64,000 nucleotides of DNA, from the NCBI RefSeq assembly GCF_003473545.1, contig NZ_QUCM01000006.1:132159-196158 (forward strand). The letters run 5' to 3'. The notes beneath the pieces were generated by a model. It was not told where the DNA came from and made no database searches. It was given only the letters and a program-made list of their open reading frames with translations. Origin of the DNA: Clostridium sp. AM22-11AC (GTDB taxonomy: Bacteria > Bacillota > Clostridia > Lachnospirales > Lachnospiraceae). Below, one piece after another: positions 25,497 to 33,543 of the stretch. A program made the translations under genes and the position numbers. Position 1 is the stretch's first letter; each line of letters begins with the position of its first letter.

Positions 25497-25568
25497 TCAT
25501 AATAAATAATCAATCTTCTTTTACTTTACTATATTATAGGCTATAAGTAAAGTGATTATTTATTATGA
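25497..25568. repeat. 72-bp inverted repeat over the purA promoter
   Basis: TCATAATAAATAATCA (25497-25512) and its exact reverse complement (25553-25568) flank a second dyad, ACTTTAC (25523-25529) against GTAAAGT (25547-25553), with TTATAG-G-CTATAA at the centre. The central dyad includes TATAAT on the minus strand (25538-25533), the likely -10 box of purA. It could be a multi-site operator or an AT-rich cruciform. Confidence 0.65.
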
Positions 25569-25615
25569 ATGTCATAATATCAGCTTATGTTATCTGTATC
25601 CGCTATCTATTTTTC

Positions 25616-26503
25616 TTATTTCCCTGTAAGCAGTTCCAACAGGTGCTTTCCCGCCATGGACATTAACCCCGACTCTCCTGTTACCAGACAGATGGAACGG
25701 GACGGCATTTTTTCCTTAAAGGAAAGGGCAAATACTTCTCCCCGCTCTATTGCTTCTTCTGCAAAGCCTTCCATCACGCAGCCAACGCCCATGTTCCGCC
25801 TGGCAAACTGTACGATCATATCACTGGTAGCCAGCTCAAATTCCGGCTTTAATTCAATGCCTTTCTGGGATAAAAACTGATCCATAAACAGGCGGGTGCT
25901 GGTATTTTTTTCAAGGAAGATACAGGGAAGATCACAGAGAATGGAATAGTCCAGCTCTTTCCCCTGCAATTCTTTAAAGCTGCTTCCTGCAATAAATACA
26001 TTATCAATCGGCTTTACCTCTGTACTGTGGATAGCTCCATGACCTGAAAATGGCGTTGTTACCACACCGAAGTCGATCTTGCCCTCTTCCAGGCAGCGGA
26101 TGGTCTCCGGAGTCGGCGCATTGGTCACTGTCACCTTGATCTTCGGATATTCTTTGTGGAACTGCTCCAGATAAGGAAGTAAAAAGAACTGCAGTGTCAT
26201 GTCACTGGCACCGATCCGCACCTCTCCCATATCCATATCCAGCATTCTTTTAAGCATCCGTCCGCCTTCTAGCAGCTGTTCTACCCCGCCTTTTACATAA
26301 TGGTATAACAGTTCTCCTTCTCTTGTAAGGAGCACCCCTTTGGAAGTACGGGAAAATAATTTTGTTCCCGCCTCTTTTTCCAGCTGACGCACTGCCTGGC
26401 TTACTGCCGGCTGGGAAATGCAAAGTCTCTGGGCCGCTGCCGTAAGGCTGCCTTCCTGACATACATAATAAAATACCTTGTAGTATTCCAGATTGATATT
26501 CAT
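25616..26503 (-). CDS. LysR family transcriptional regulator
   Basis: A 295-aa regulator with the LysR winged helix at residues 2-60 (YKVFYYVCQEGSLTAAAQRL then SQPAVSQAVRQLEKEAGTKL) and a periplasmic-binding-like effector domain after residue 90. The target and effector are unknown. It lies between purB and purA on the same strand, directly after the purB terminator, so it may be read through or have a short promoter of its own. Control of a neighbouring purine gene is possible but not shown. Confidence 0.92.
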   Translation of the reverse strand: MNINLEYYKVFYYVCQEGSLTAAAQRLCISQPAVSQAVRQLEKEAGTKLFSRTSKGVLLTREGELLYHYVKGGVEQLLEGGRMLKRMLDMDMGEVRIGASDMTLQFFLLPYLEQFHKEYPKIKVTVTNAPTPETIRCLEEGKIDFGVVTTPFSGHGAIHSTEVKPIDNVFIAGSSFKELQGKELDYSILCDLPCIFLEKNTSTRLFMDQFLSQKGIELKPEFELATSDMIVQFARRNMGVGCVMEGFAEEAIERGEVFALSFKEKMPSRSICLVTGESGLMSMAGKHLLELLTGK

Positions 26504-26542
26504 AAAATTCCCCTTGCATAAAGCGCAGGATCCCTGTGCTTA

Positions 26543-26580
26543 TTAAAAGGGGGCTGAATGCTTTCGCTCCAGCCCCCTTC
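26543..26580 (-). terminator. Terminator of purB
   Basis: AAGGGGGCTG pairs exactly with CAGCCCCCTT around a GAAA-containing loop, followed by TTAAT on the minus strand, 28 nt after the purB stop. Confidence 0.8.
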
Positions 26581-26607
26581 GTCCATTTATTTCAAATTTG
26601 TGATCTT

Positions 26608-28041
26608 TTATACATTGATCTGAGCAGTCATTCCCAGAACTTCTTCGTTTTCCTTTAAGATCGGGTTGATGACTTCCTCTAAGAACTCTTCTACCTGCTT
26701 TGGTGCGCGTCCTACATAGCGGGATGGCTCCATAGCCTTCTTTAAATCCTCTAAGGACAGGTTGAATGCAGGATCTGCTGCGATCAGCTCTAACAGATTA
26801 TTGTCCTCACCCTTTTCTTTTACGTTTCTGCCTGCTTCCATGGAAAGCTGACGGATACGCTCATGAAGTTCCTGACGGTCTCCACCTGCCTTTACAGCAT
26901 CCATCATAATGTTTTCTGTTGCCATAAATGGAAGCTCTGCCATCATGTGCTTCTCAATTACCTTTGGATATACTACCAGTCCGTCTACTACGTTTAAGTA
27001 CAGATCCAGGATACCATCGATAGCTAAAAATCCTTCCGGTACGGACAGTCTCTTATTTGCAGAGTCATCCAGAGTACGCTCAAACCACTGGGTAGAAGCA
27101 ACTAACATTGGATTCATCATATCGCTCATTACGTAGTTGGACAGGGAAGCAATGCGCTCGCTGCGCATCGGGTTTCTCTTGTATGCCATAGCGGAAGAAC
27201 CGATCTGGTGCTTTTCAAATGGCTCTTCTACTTCTTTTAAGTGCTGCAGAAGGCGGATATCATTGGAGAACTTGTGAGCACTCTGTGCGATACCTGCTAA
27301 AACGCTGAGCACACGGCTGTCGATCTTTCTGGAATAGGTCTGTCCGGATACAGGATAGCAGCCGGAAAATCCCATTTTCTCTGCGATCCGCTGATCTAAA
27401 CGACGGCATTTTTCATGATCTCCGTCAAACAGCTCCAAGAAACTTGCCTGGGTTCCTGTGGTTCCCTTAGAACCTAACAGACGCATAGAACCGATGAGAT
27501 ATTCCAGATCGTCTAAATCCAGCTTTAATTCCATCATCCATAAGGTTGCTCTCTTACCTACAGTTGTAGGCTGTGCAGGCTGGAAATGGGTAAATGCCAG
27601 TGTTGGCTGATTTTTGTACTTATCTGCAAATTTAGCCAGTTCAGCCAGTACGTTTAATAATTTCTTGCGGACTAACTGCAGAGCCTCAGTCATAATGATC
27701 AGATCTGTATTGTCTCCTACATAACAGGAGGTAGCGCCTAAATGGATAATGCCTTTTGCCTTCGGGCACTGTACGCCGTATGCGTACACATGGCTCATAA
27801 CATCGTGACGTACTTCTTTTTCTCTTGCCTTTGCAACATCATAATTGATGTCATCTGCATGGGCTTTCAGCTCGTCGATCTGCTCCTGTGTAATATTTAA
27901 TCCCAGTTCTTTCTCTGTCTCGGCCAGCGCGATCCAGAGTTTTCTCCAGGTCTTGAATTTCATATCCGGTGAAAAAATGTACTGCATCTCTTTGCTTGCA
28001 TAACGCTCAGAAAGAGGGCTTACGTATTTATCATTACTCAT
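26608..28041 (-). CDS. purB: Adenylosuccinate lyase
   Basis: A 477-aa homotetrameric lyase acting twice in purine synthesis: SAICAR to AICAR, and adenylosuccinate to AMP. The fumarase/aspartase superfamily signature GSSAMAYKRNPMRSERI is at about residue 285, and IIHLGATSCYVGDNTDL holds the substrate-binding Thr-Ser region. Length is normal. It has its own promoter at 28199-28227 and a long leader of about 150 nt that contains two structured hairpin elements. Confidence 0.96.
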   Translation of the reverse strand: MSNDKYVSPLSERYASKEMQYIFSPDMKFKTWRKLWIALAETEKELGLNITQEQIDELKAHADDINYDVAKAREKEVRHDVMSHVYAYGVQCPKAKGIIHLGATSCYVGDNTDLIIMTEALQLVRKKLLNVLAELAKFADKYKNQPTLAFTHFQPAQPTTVGKRATLWMMELKLDLDDLEYLIGSMRLLGSKGTTGTQASFLELFDGDHEKCRRLDQRIAEKMGFSGCYPVSGQTYSRKIDSRVLSVLAGIAQSAHKFSNDIRLLQHLKEVEEPFEKHQIGSSAMAYKRNPMRSERIASLSNYVMSDMMNPMLVASTQWFERTLDDSANKRLSVPEGFLAIDGILDLYLNVVDGLVVYPKVIEKHMMAELPFMATENIMMDAVKAGGDRQELHERIRQLSMEAGRNVKEKGEDNNLLELIAADPAFNLSLEDLKKAMEPSRYVGRAPKQVEEFLEEVINPILKENEEVLGMTAQINV

Positions 28042-28085
28042 TGGTTTTTCCTCCTGTGCCTGCTTAGTAGGCTTTTTTTACTCAT

Positions 28086-28130
28086 GAACCCCGCGCTAAC
28101 GCGCTCTACTGTCTGCTCCGCAGACGGTTC
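28086..28130 (-). repeat. Three-way-junction palindromic element, copy 1 (purB leader)
   Basis: On the minus strand GAACC...GGTTC closes two inner hairpins, GTCTGC-GGA-GCAGAC and GCGC-GTTA-GCGC, joined by AGTAGA. A second copy lies at 37446-37490 with paired changes in two stems. This copy falls inside the purB 5' untranslated region. Confidence 0.7.
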
Positions 28131-28147
28131 ATTCGTTAACGGTTTGT

Positions 28148-28183
28148 GAAAAACAAATGTCTGCTTCGCAGCCGCTTGTTTTC
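28148..28183 (-). other. Long hairpin in the purB leader
   Basis: GAAAACAA..GGCTGC-GAA-GCAGAC..TTGTTTTTC forms a long stem with small bulges between the purB promoter and the junction element. Its inner GGCTGC-GAA-GCAGAC resembles a hairpin of that element. Possibly a regulatory or mRNA-stabilising structure. Confidence 0.55.
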
Positions 28184-28198
28184 CCCTGCACTCGTTAC

Positions 28199-28227
28199 AG
28201 TATAACATATCTGCGTTTTCTAAACAA
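28199..28227 (-). promoter_or_regulatory. SigA-type promoter of purB
   Basis: TTGTTT at 28227-28222 and TATACT at 28204-28199, spacer 17 bp, starting only 5 bp downstream of the purF stop codon. Confidence 0.7.
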
Positions 28228-28231
28228 CCAT

Positions 28232-29680
28232 CTACTTCTCATAGCTGCCGCGGATATCTTCTTTTGGCGGCTCGATCGGATAATCCCCGCTGAAACATGC
28301 AGTACAGATCGCCTTTCCTCCTGCCATTTCATACAGACGGTCCAAAGCCAGATAGGATAAGCTGTCTGCCCCTAAAAGTTCACGGATCTCTTCTACTGTA
28401 CGGTTATGAGCGATCAGCTGGTCTTCTGACGGGATATCGGTTCCGAAGTAACATGGATGAAGGAATGGCGGCGCACTGATGCGCACATGGACTTCTTTGG
28501 CTCCTGCGTCTCTTAACATGCCTACGATCAGGGCACTGGTAGTTCCACGGACAATAGAGTCATCGATCATGATCACACGTTTTCCTGCCACAGCTTCTTT
28601 TAATACATTTAATTTAATGCGGACCGCTGATTCACGGCTACTCTGTTTTGGCTTGATAAAAGTTCTTCCTACATAGGAATTCTTTACAAAAGCAGTTCCA
28701 TAAGGAATACCTGACTCCATTGCATAGCCAAGGGCTGCTGCATTTCCGGACTCCGGAACGCCCACTACCAGATCTGCATCTACCGGTGAGTCCATTGCCA
28801 GAAAACGGCCTGCCTGAATACGGGAATGATATACGCTTACACCGTCAAATACACTGTCCGGTCTTGCAAAATAAATATATTCAAAAATACATCTTGCTTC
28901 TTTTGCATGATCTGTAAAGCAAAGTTCTTTATTAGAAGCAATGCCGTCCTTTGTAATGGTAACGATCTCACCTGGCTCTACGTCACGGATAAATTCTGCA
29001 CCGATAGTCTCTAAAGCACAGGTCTCAGATGCCAGAATATAGGCATTATCTCTCTTTCCGATGCAGAGAGGCTTAAATCCAAATGGATCTCTGGCTCCGA
29101 TCAGCTTTCTTGGGCTCATGATCACCAGGGAATATGCTCCCTTGATCTTTTTCATAGCTTCTGCCACTGCCAGCTCTACGGTTGGTGTATGGATACGCGC
29201 CCTTGCAATGTGATACGCAATGACCTCAGAGTCAATGGTAGTCTGGAAAATAGCGCCTGTGTATTCTAATTCATGACGCAGCTCCGGTGCATTGACCAGG
29301 TTTCCGTTGTGAGCTAACGCCAGGGTTCCTTTTACATAGTTTAATACCAGAGGCTGCGCATTCTCTCTGGTACTGCTTCCTGCTGTTGAATATCTTACAT
29401 GGCCTACACCGATATTTCCATGAAGTGGTTCGATCACATCCGGTGTAAATACTTCGTTGCAAAGACCCATTCCCTTATGCGCACTTACTTTTCCTTTTGG
29501 GCCTTCTGTATCACTGACTGCAATACCGCAGCTTTCCTGTCCTCTGTGCTGAAGAGCAAACAGGCCATAATAAATTGTGGAGGCAACATCATTTCCGTCA
29601 AAATCATAAATGCCGAAAACACCACATTCCTCCCGCACTTCATCTCCTCTGATATCAAAGTCCATCTGATTCTGGTTCAT
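28232..29680 (-). CDS. purF: Amidophosphoribosyltransferase
   Basis: A 482-aa enzyme making phosphoribosylamine from PRPP and glutamine, the first step of purine synthesis. The N-terminal nucleophile Cys is in VREECGVFGIYDFDG, about 15 residues in, so a short propeptide is probably removed. The PRPP-binding motif VIMIDDSIVRGTTS is near residue 355. C-terminal Cys residues (AICTACFSGDYPI) fit the Fe-S-containing type. I chose ATG 29680 after GAAAGGA; a longer frame to 29713 adds an unconserved leader. It is driven by the strong promoter at 29765-29793. Confidence 0.95.
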   Translation of the reverse strand: MNQNQMDFDIRGDEVREECGVFGIYDFDGNDVASTIYYGLFALQHRGQESCGIAVSDTEGPKGKVSAHKGMGLCNEVFTPDVIEPLHGNIGVGHVRYSTAGSSTRENAQPLVLNYVKGTLALAHNGNLVNAPELRHELEYTGAIFQTTIDSEVIAYHIARARIHTPTVELAVAEAMKKIKGAYSLVIMSPRKLIGARDPFGFKPLCIGKRDNAYILASETCALETIGAEFIRDVEPGEIVTITKDGIASNKELCFTDHAKEARCIFEYIYFARPDSVFDGVSVYHSRIQAGRFLAMDSPVDADLVVGVPESGNAAALGYAMESGIPYGTAFVKNSYVGRTFIKPKQSSRESAVRIKLNVLKEAVAGKRVIMIDDSIVRGTTSALIVGMLRDAGAKEVHVRISAPPFLHPCYFGTDIPSEDQLIAHNRTVEEIRELLGADSLSYLALDRLYEMAGGKAICTACFSGDYPIEPPKEDIRGSYEK

Positions 29681-29764
29681 TGGTCTTTCCTTTCCGCTTT
29701 CGCCTTTTATCACAGTCTTGTCATTTATAAGTCATAACGATAAAAGAAGTCATTTTCAGTAGAA

Positions 29765-29793
29765 ATTATAATACACGTTTTCTGTGAATACAA
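29765..29793 (-). promoter_or_regulatory. SigA-type promoter of purF
   Basis: TTGTAT at 29793-29788 and TATAAT at 29770-29765, spacer 17 bp. The leader of about 75 nt is too short for a purine riboswitch, and none is visible. Confidence 0.75.
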
Positions 29794-29837
29794 GCAACAG
29801 GATCATTAAAATTCCTAATGAATAAATTCCCTCTGTT

Positions 29838-30209
29838 CTAATCAGTCTGTTTTTTCTCCTCCCGGATCTTGAAAAATAACACTTTTCCTTCTTTCAGATA
29901 AACAGCAGCGCCTTCTTTTAAAACCGGATTTGCTGTATCATCATCCTGTTTTTTTCCAGATTTTTCCAATACATATTGTTCCCGGACTACTTCTTTTTGG
30001 ATCAGGTATTCCAGGATCTTCTCTTTTCCCGGCCATGGCACAGAAAGCCCCTGCCAGTTCTCCTGCCCTGTGGCAGAGGTTGAAAACAGAAAAGGTGTCA
30101 GAAATAAAAAGAAAGCTAACATTTTACCTTTCTTTTTCTTCTTTTTCCAGGCTCTCACCCCTGCCTTTCGCATTTTCTTTAATTGTTTCACTGCTTTTCT
30201 TTTTTTCAT
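29838..30209 (-). CDS. Hypothetical exported or membrane-anchored protein
   Basis: A 123-aa protein with a very basic N-terminus (residues 1-28, many Lys and Arg), one hydrophobic helix (about 29-46, MLAFFLFLTPFLFSTSATG) that could be a signal peptide or anchor, then a polar domain rich in Lys and Glu. AAAAGCAG-type sequence and an ATG start support it only weakly. It is downstream of the small lipoprotein gene and a terminator. No family is recognised. Confidence 0.5.
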   Translation of the reverse strand: MKKRKAVKQLKKMRKAGVRAWKKKKKKGKMLAFFLFLTPFLFSTSATGQENWQGLSVPWPGKEKILEYLIQKEVVREQYVLEKSGKKQDDDTANPVLKEGAAVYLKEGKVLFFKIREEKKQTD

Positions 30210-30289
30210 GGGAGTCCTTTCCCACGCACTCCAGTTTTATTATAGAAAATTTTTATCGTTCCTTCAAGAGTAAAACAGGCTGTAAAAAA

Positions 30290-30336
30290 AAGCAAAAAAC
30301 TGCCAGGAAAAAGAATTTTCATCTTTCTCCTGACAG
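30290..30336 (-). terminator. Terminator after the small lipoprotein gene
   Basis: CTG.CAGGA.AAAGA pairs with TCTTTTTCCTG.CAG, followed on the minus strand by TTTTTTGCTTTTTTTT. Confidence 0.75.
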
Positions 30337-30392
30337 TCATCACTGCAGCGCATATGACAAGTGTGCCTTTGCACGCTCATTGATCACATAAG

Positions 30393-30734
30393 TTACCTGC
30401 CTTCCACATCACTTGCTGCATCGGAAGCGCCACGGCTCAGATCGTCTGTAAGATCATCGAGCAGCCCTTCTCCGGTAGTCTCGATCTCTCCATTGGTGCC
30501 GCCGGTCATGGTGCCATTTTCTCCTTCGCCCCAGCCGGATGCGGTATCTCCATTCATGCCATTTTCCCCGGTTCCTGCTCCTGTTCCATTTCCAGTCTCA
30601 GAAGCCGCCGAGGAAGTGGCACTGTTCTGCTCCGTCCCATTCATATTGCCATTTTTTCTTCCTGCACAGGCAGTAAGGGAAAGAGACAAAAGCACAAACA
30701 TGCATACAAATAAAAACGGTCTGATCTTTTTCAT
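30393..30734 (-). CDS. Small Gly/Asn/Thr-rich lipoprotein
   Basis: A 113-aa protein with a clear lipoprotein signal peptide (FVCMFVLLSLSLTAC, lipid-attachment Cys23). The mature part is low-complexity: Gly, Asn, Thr, Glu and Met, then a short acidic C-terminal segment (LLDDLTDDLSRGASDAASDV). It is probably an unstructured surface-anchored protein. It lies downstream of dapB on the same strand but is separated by 80 nt and has its own terminator. Function unknown. Confidence 0.65.
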   Translation of the reverse strand: MKKIRPFLFVCMFVLLSLSLTACAGRKNGNMNGTEQNSATSSAASETGNGTGAGTGENGMNGDTASGWGEGENGTMTGGTNGEIETTGEGLLDDLTDDLSRGASDAASDVEGR

Positions 30735-30816
30735 AAAACATTCTCCTTTCGTTTACCTGCTATTAGTATGTAACATCAGAGAATGCTTTATAGTGTTAAA
30801 TTTTTCCAGACAAAAT

Positions 30817-31575
30817 CTACAGCTGCACTACGTCACTCATGTCGTATAATCCCGGCTCTTTTCCAGCTAAAAATTTTGCTGCTTCCAGAGCGCCTTTTGC
30901 GAAAATAGCCTTGGAATACGCTGTATGATTAAAGGTAATGACCTCATCTTTTCCGGCAAAGATCACATCATGATCTCCTACAATAGAACCGCCGCGGACA
31001 GATGCAATACCGATCTCCTTTGGATCTCTCTTTTCATGAACACTGCTGCGGTCATATACATAGTGATACTGATTGCCTAAAGCTTCGTTCATAGACTCGG
31101 CCAGTGCAAGGGCAGTTCCGCTTGGAGCATCCTTTTTCTGATTGTGGTGCTTTTCCACGATCTCAATATCAAAACCGGAACTAGCCAGTACTTTCGCTGC
31201 CTCCTGGACCAGTTTTAATAAAAGGTTTACGCCTAAAGACATATTGGCAGAACGCAGTACTGCTGTCTTTTCTGCTGTCTCTTTTACTTTTTTGATCTGC
31301 TCTTCAGAAAGCCCAGTAGTACAAAGTACCAGTCCCAGCTTCTTTTCTGCGCAGAAATCCATAAGATGGTCTGCTGCCTTTGGAGAAGCAAAATCTACTA
31401 CTACATCTGCCTCTTCTTTGCATTCCTCTAAGGATGCATAGACCGGATATCCATTTTCTTTATCATTTTTAAGATCAATGCCTGCAACAATGGTAAGCCC
31501 TTCCATATCCTTTGCCATTCCGGTGATGACCTGGCCCATAACGCCGTTGCAGCCATGCATGATGACTCTGACCAT
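30817..31575 (-). CDS. dapB: 4-hydroxy-tetrahydrodipicolinate reductase
   Basis: A 252-aa NAD(P)H-dependent reductase, the second lysine-branch enzyme after aspartate semialdehyde, leading to diaminopimelate and lysine. The N-terminal Rossmann motif is VIMHGCNGVMGQVI; the C-terminal catalytic signature is EIVEKHHNQKKDAPSGTA, with the paired His and the Lys near residue 145. It follows dapA by 43 nt under lysine riboswitch control. Confidence 0.96.
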   Translation of the reverse strand: MVRVIMHGCNGVMGQVITGMAKDMEGLTIVAGIDLKNDKENGYPVYASLEECKEEADVVVDFASPKAADHLMDFCAEKKLGLVLCTTGLSEEQIKKVKETAEKTAVLRSANMSLGVNLLLKLVQEAAKVLASSGFDIEIVEKHHNQKKDAPSGTALALAESMNEALGNQYHYVYDRSSVHEKRDPKEIGIASVRGGSIVGDHDVIFAGKDEVITFNHTAYSKAIFAKGALEAAKFLAGKEPGLYDMSDVVQL

Positions 31576-31618
31576 TTTTCTTCCCTTTCTCCTGCTGCCC
31601 TAAAGAATAGTTTTCTCC

Positions 31619-32503
31619 TTACAGCAGTCCGTATGCCTGTAATTCCTTCTTAAGAACTTCCTGATGCTCAGGTTCCATCTCAGTAAGAGGCATTCTCAAA
31701 GGTCCTGTTTCTTTTCCTAACAGGTTCATAGCTGCCTTAACAGGGATCGGGTTTACCTCGCTGAATAAAGCATGGATCAGTGGGATCGCATCTAACTGAA
31801 GCTTTGCACTGCGCTTTACATCACCGGCAAAATATGCTGCACAGATCTCATGTGCCTGAGCAGGAGCTACATTTGATAATACAGAGATAACACCCTTTCC
31901 GCCTAAGGATAATAATGGAACGATCTGGTCATCATTTCCGGAGTACAAGTCAATACCGCCGTCTGTTAAGTTCATTAAAGTTGCAGTAGCAGAGAAATCA
32001 CCATTAGCCTCTTTTACGCCAACGATATTATCTACATTTTTCCAAAGATGAGCGATGGTAGCAGGCTGGATGGTCACACCGGTTCTTCCGGTGATATTGT
32101 AAAGAAGCATTGGGATCTTTACGGAATTTGCAACTGAGGAAAAATGTGCGATCAGACCCTTCTGGGTTGCCTTATTGTAATATGGAGATACTACTAACAG
32201 ACCGTCAGCACCATTCTTCTCTGCTTCCTGGGACAGATAAATAGCAGTCTCTGTGCAGTTAGAACCTGTACCAGCAATTACAGGAATACGCTTCTTTGTA
32301 ACTTCACATACAAACTTGATAACGTCTAAGTGCTCCTCATGGGTCATGGTAGATGCTTCACCTGTTGTACCGCAGGCAACAATGGCATCTGTACCTCCTG
32401 CGATCTGCTCTTCTACGATCTCCTCTAACTTGTCGTAATTAACCTCTCCATTTGCCTTAAATGGTGTGATCAGTGCAACACCGGCGCCTTCATAAATTGC
32501 CAT
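31619..32503 (-). CDS. dapA: 4-hydroxy-tetrahydrodipicolinate synthase
   Basis: A 294-aa TIM-barrel aldolase condensing pyruvate and aspartate semialdehyde. The N-terminus ALITPFKANGEVN, the GTTGE motif (ACGTTGEAST), YYNKATQKGL with the catalytic Tyr, and the Schiff-base lysine in IVGVKEANGD (near residue 162) are all present. TTAGGAGGAG precedes the ATG. A lysine riboswitch with terminator lies 114-360 nt upstream. DapA and DapB feed peptidoglycan (MurE), lysine and probably spore dipicolinate. Confidence 0.97.
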   Translation of the reverse strand: MAIYEGAGVALITPFKANGEVNYDKLEEIVEEQIAGGTDAIVACGTTGEASTMTHEEHLDVIKFVCEVTKKRIPVIAGTGSNCTETAIYLSQEAEKNGADGLLVVSPYYNKATQKGLIAHFSSVANSVKIPMLLYNITGRTGVTIQPATIAHLWKNVDNIVGVKEANGDFSATATLMNLTDGGIDLYSGNDDQIVPLLSLGGKGVISVLSNVAPAQAHEICAAYFAGDVKRSAKLQLDAIPLIHALFSEVNPIPVKAAMNLLGKETGPLRMPLTEMEPEHQEVLKKELQAYGLL

Positions 32504-32616
32504 GTCTTTTCTCCTCCTAAATATAGTAAAATTGTTGGAAACACGCAGTACGCGTCCCCGGATCCACCAGAGTGTTCCTATCGCGACGTGATCTGGAAAA
32601 ATCTGGTGATCACATC

Positions 32617-32655
32617 AAAAGAAAAGGAAGGGCTGAGGTAAATGTCAGCTCTTCC
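32617..32655 (-). terminator. Riboswitch-controlled terminator of dapA
   Basis: GGAAG.GCTGA pairs with TCAGC.CTTCC (one mismatch), followed by TTTTCTTTT on the minus strand. It lies between the lysine aptamer and dapA, as expected for transcription attenuation. Confidence 0.8.
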
Positions 32656-32685
32656 AACGGTTTCGCATCTTCACGAATCTGCTCT

Positions 32686-32862
32686 TTCGGTAGCTCTCCA
32701 TCCACCCGGATGACAGTCACAAAGTTCTTAACCTTGTGCCCAGAAAAGACTCTTTCAGGTTTCCTCTTTTCTTCGGCGCTTTTCCCTTTCACCAGACCTT
32801 CTTCTGTGCCTGTCACATCCGGCCGGTTACTTTTGATCAGCGCAACCTCTACTCTGTTTTAT
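32686..32862 (-). ncRNA. Lysine riboswitch (L box)
   Basis: On the minus strand the conserved L-box segments appear in order: AGTAGAGGTTGCGC, AAAAGTAACC, GAAGGTCTGGTGAAAGGGAAA, GCGCCGAAG, GGGCACAAGG..., TGTCATCCGGGTGGAGAGCTACCG. These match the lysine aptamer core as I know it. Lysine binding should favour the downstream terminator and shut off dapA-dapB. Confidence 0.92.
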
Positions 32863-32869
32863 GTTCTTA

Positions 32870-32898
32870 ATATTAGCATTATCAGTTGCAGATGTCAA
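32870..32898 (-). promoter_or_regulatory. SigA promoter of the dapA-dapB riboswitch transcript
   Basis: TTGACA at 32898-32893 and TAATAT at 32875-32870, spacer 17 bp. The predicted start is 1-7 nt before the aptamer. Confidence 0.8.
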
Positions 32899-32908
32899 CT
32901 GTAAATAT

Positions 32909-33418
32909 TTAACCCTCACAGTGTTCATAACGTGTCTGAACCTTGGTGATCTCGTCTGCGTACTCATCTAATTCCTGAGGATAAACGGTTCCTGTCATGA
33001 TCAGTTCTGCTTCGGACTGTCTTGCCTGACAGATCAGCGCCTTTAACTCCTCCAATGAAATAATGCCTTCATCCAGGATCCCCAATATCTCATCCAGGAT
33101 CAGGATATCGCACTCTCCTGTAACCAGTACCTTTTTTTCGAAATTCAAACCATTGCGGATATTGATCCTTGCTTCGTCCTTTTCTTCCTCTGAAAGCTGG
33201 TCAAAAAAGATGGGTGATTTTTCAAATCGGAATAATTTGAACTCCGGTTCCAGTCGTTTTACGATCTCCATACCTTCTGTTTCCATGGAACCCTTTAAAA
33301 ACTGTACCATGATGACTGTTTTCCCTTTTAAAAGAGCGGTCACACCTCGTCCTAAGGCACTTGCGGTCTTTCCTTTTCCAGGTCCGCAGATCACCTGTAT
33401 CAGATTTTCTTTCATCAT
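32909..33418 (-). CDS. CobO/BtuR-type corrinoid adenosyltransferase
   Basis: A protein of about 169 aa of the CobA/CobO/BtuR P-loop family, which transfers adenosine from ATP to the cobalt of corrinoids. Motifs: Walker A VICGPGKGKTASALG at the N-terminus, MVQFLKGSMETEGM and the Walker B-like DILILDEILGILDEG. I chose the ATG pair at 33418/33415 after GAGGTG; a longer frame to 33430 is possible. No other cobalamin gene is nearby, so it probably acts in salvage. The substrate detail is inferred from the family. Confidence 0.9.
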   Translation of the reverse strand: MMKENLIQVICGPGKGKTASALGRGVTALLKGKTVIMVQFLKGSMETEGMEIVKRLEPEFKLFRFEKSPIFFDQLSEEEKDEARINIRNGLNFEKKVLVTGECDILILDEILGILDEGIISLEELKALICQARQSEAELIMTGTVYPQELDEYADEITKVQTRYEHCEG

Positions 33419-33543
33419 TCTGCACCTCATGTCTGTTCTCTCATGTGAGCATTTTTCAAAACCACTCTAGCACAATTTATGTAATAATGCAAATATTTCT
33501 TACGATTTCCAGAAGATTTTCCTGCCTAAATATGAAAATTTAT

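Noticed and set aside
29681..29764. Purine riboswitch before purF
   Set aside because: The leader is too short and lacks the conserved purine-aptamer core.
32572..32904. Open frames on both strands over the dapA leader
   Set aside because: They coincide with the lysine riboswitch and its terminator, have no good ribosome site and no recognisable protein features.
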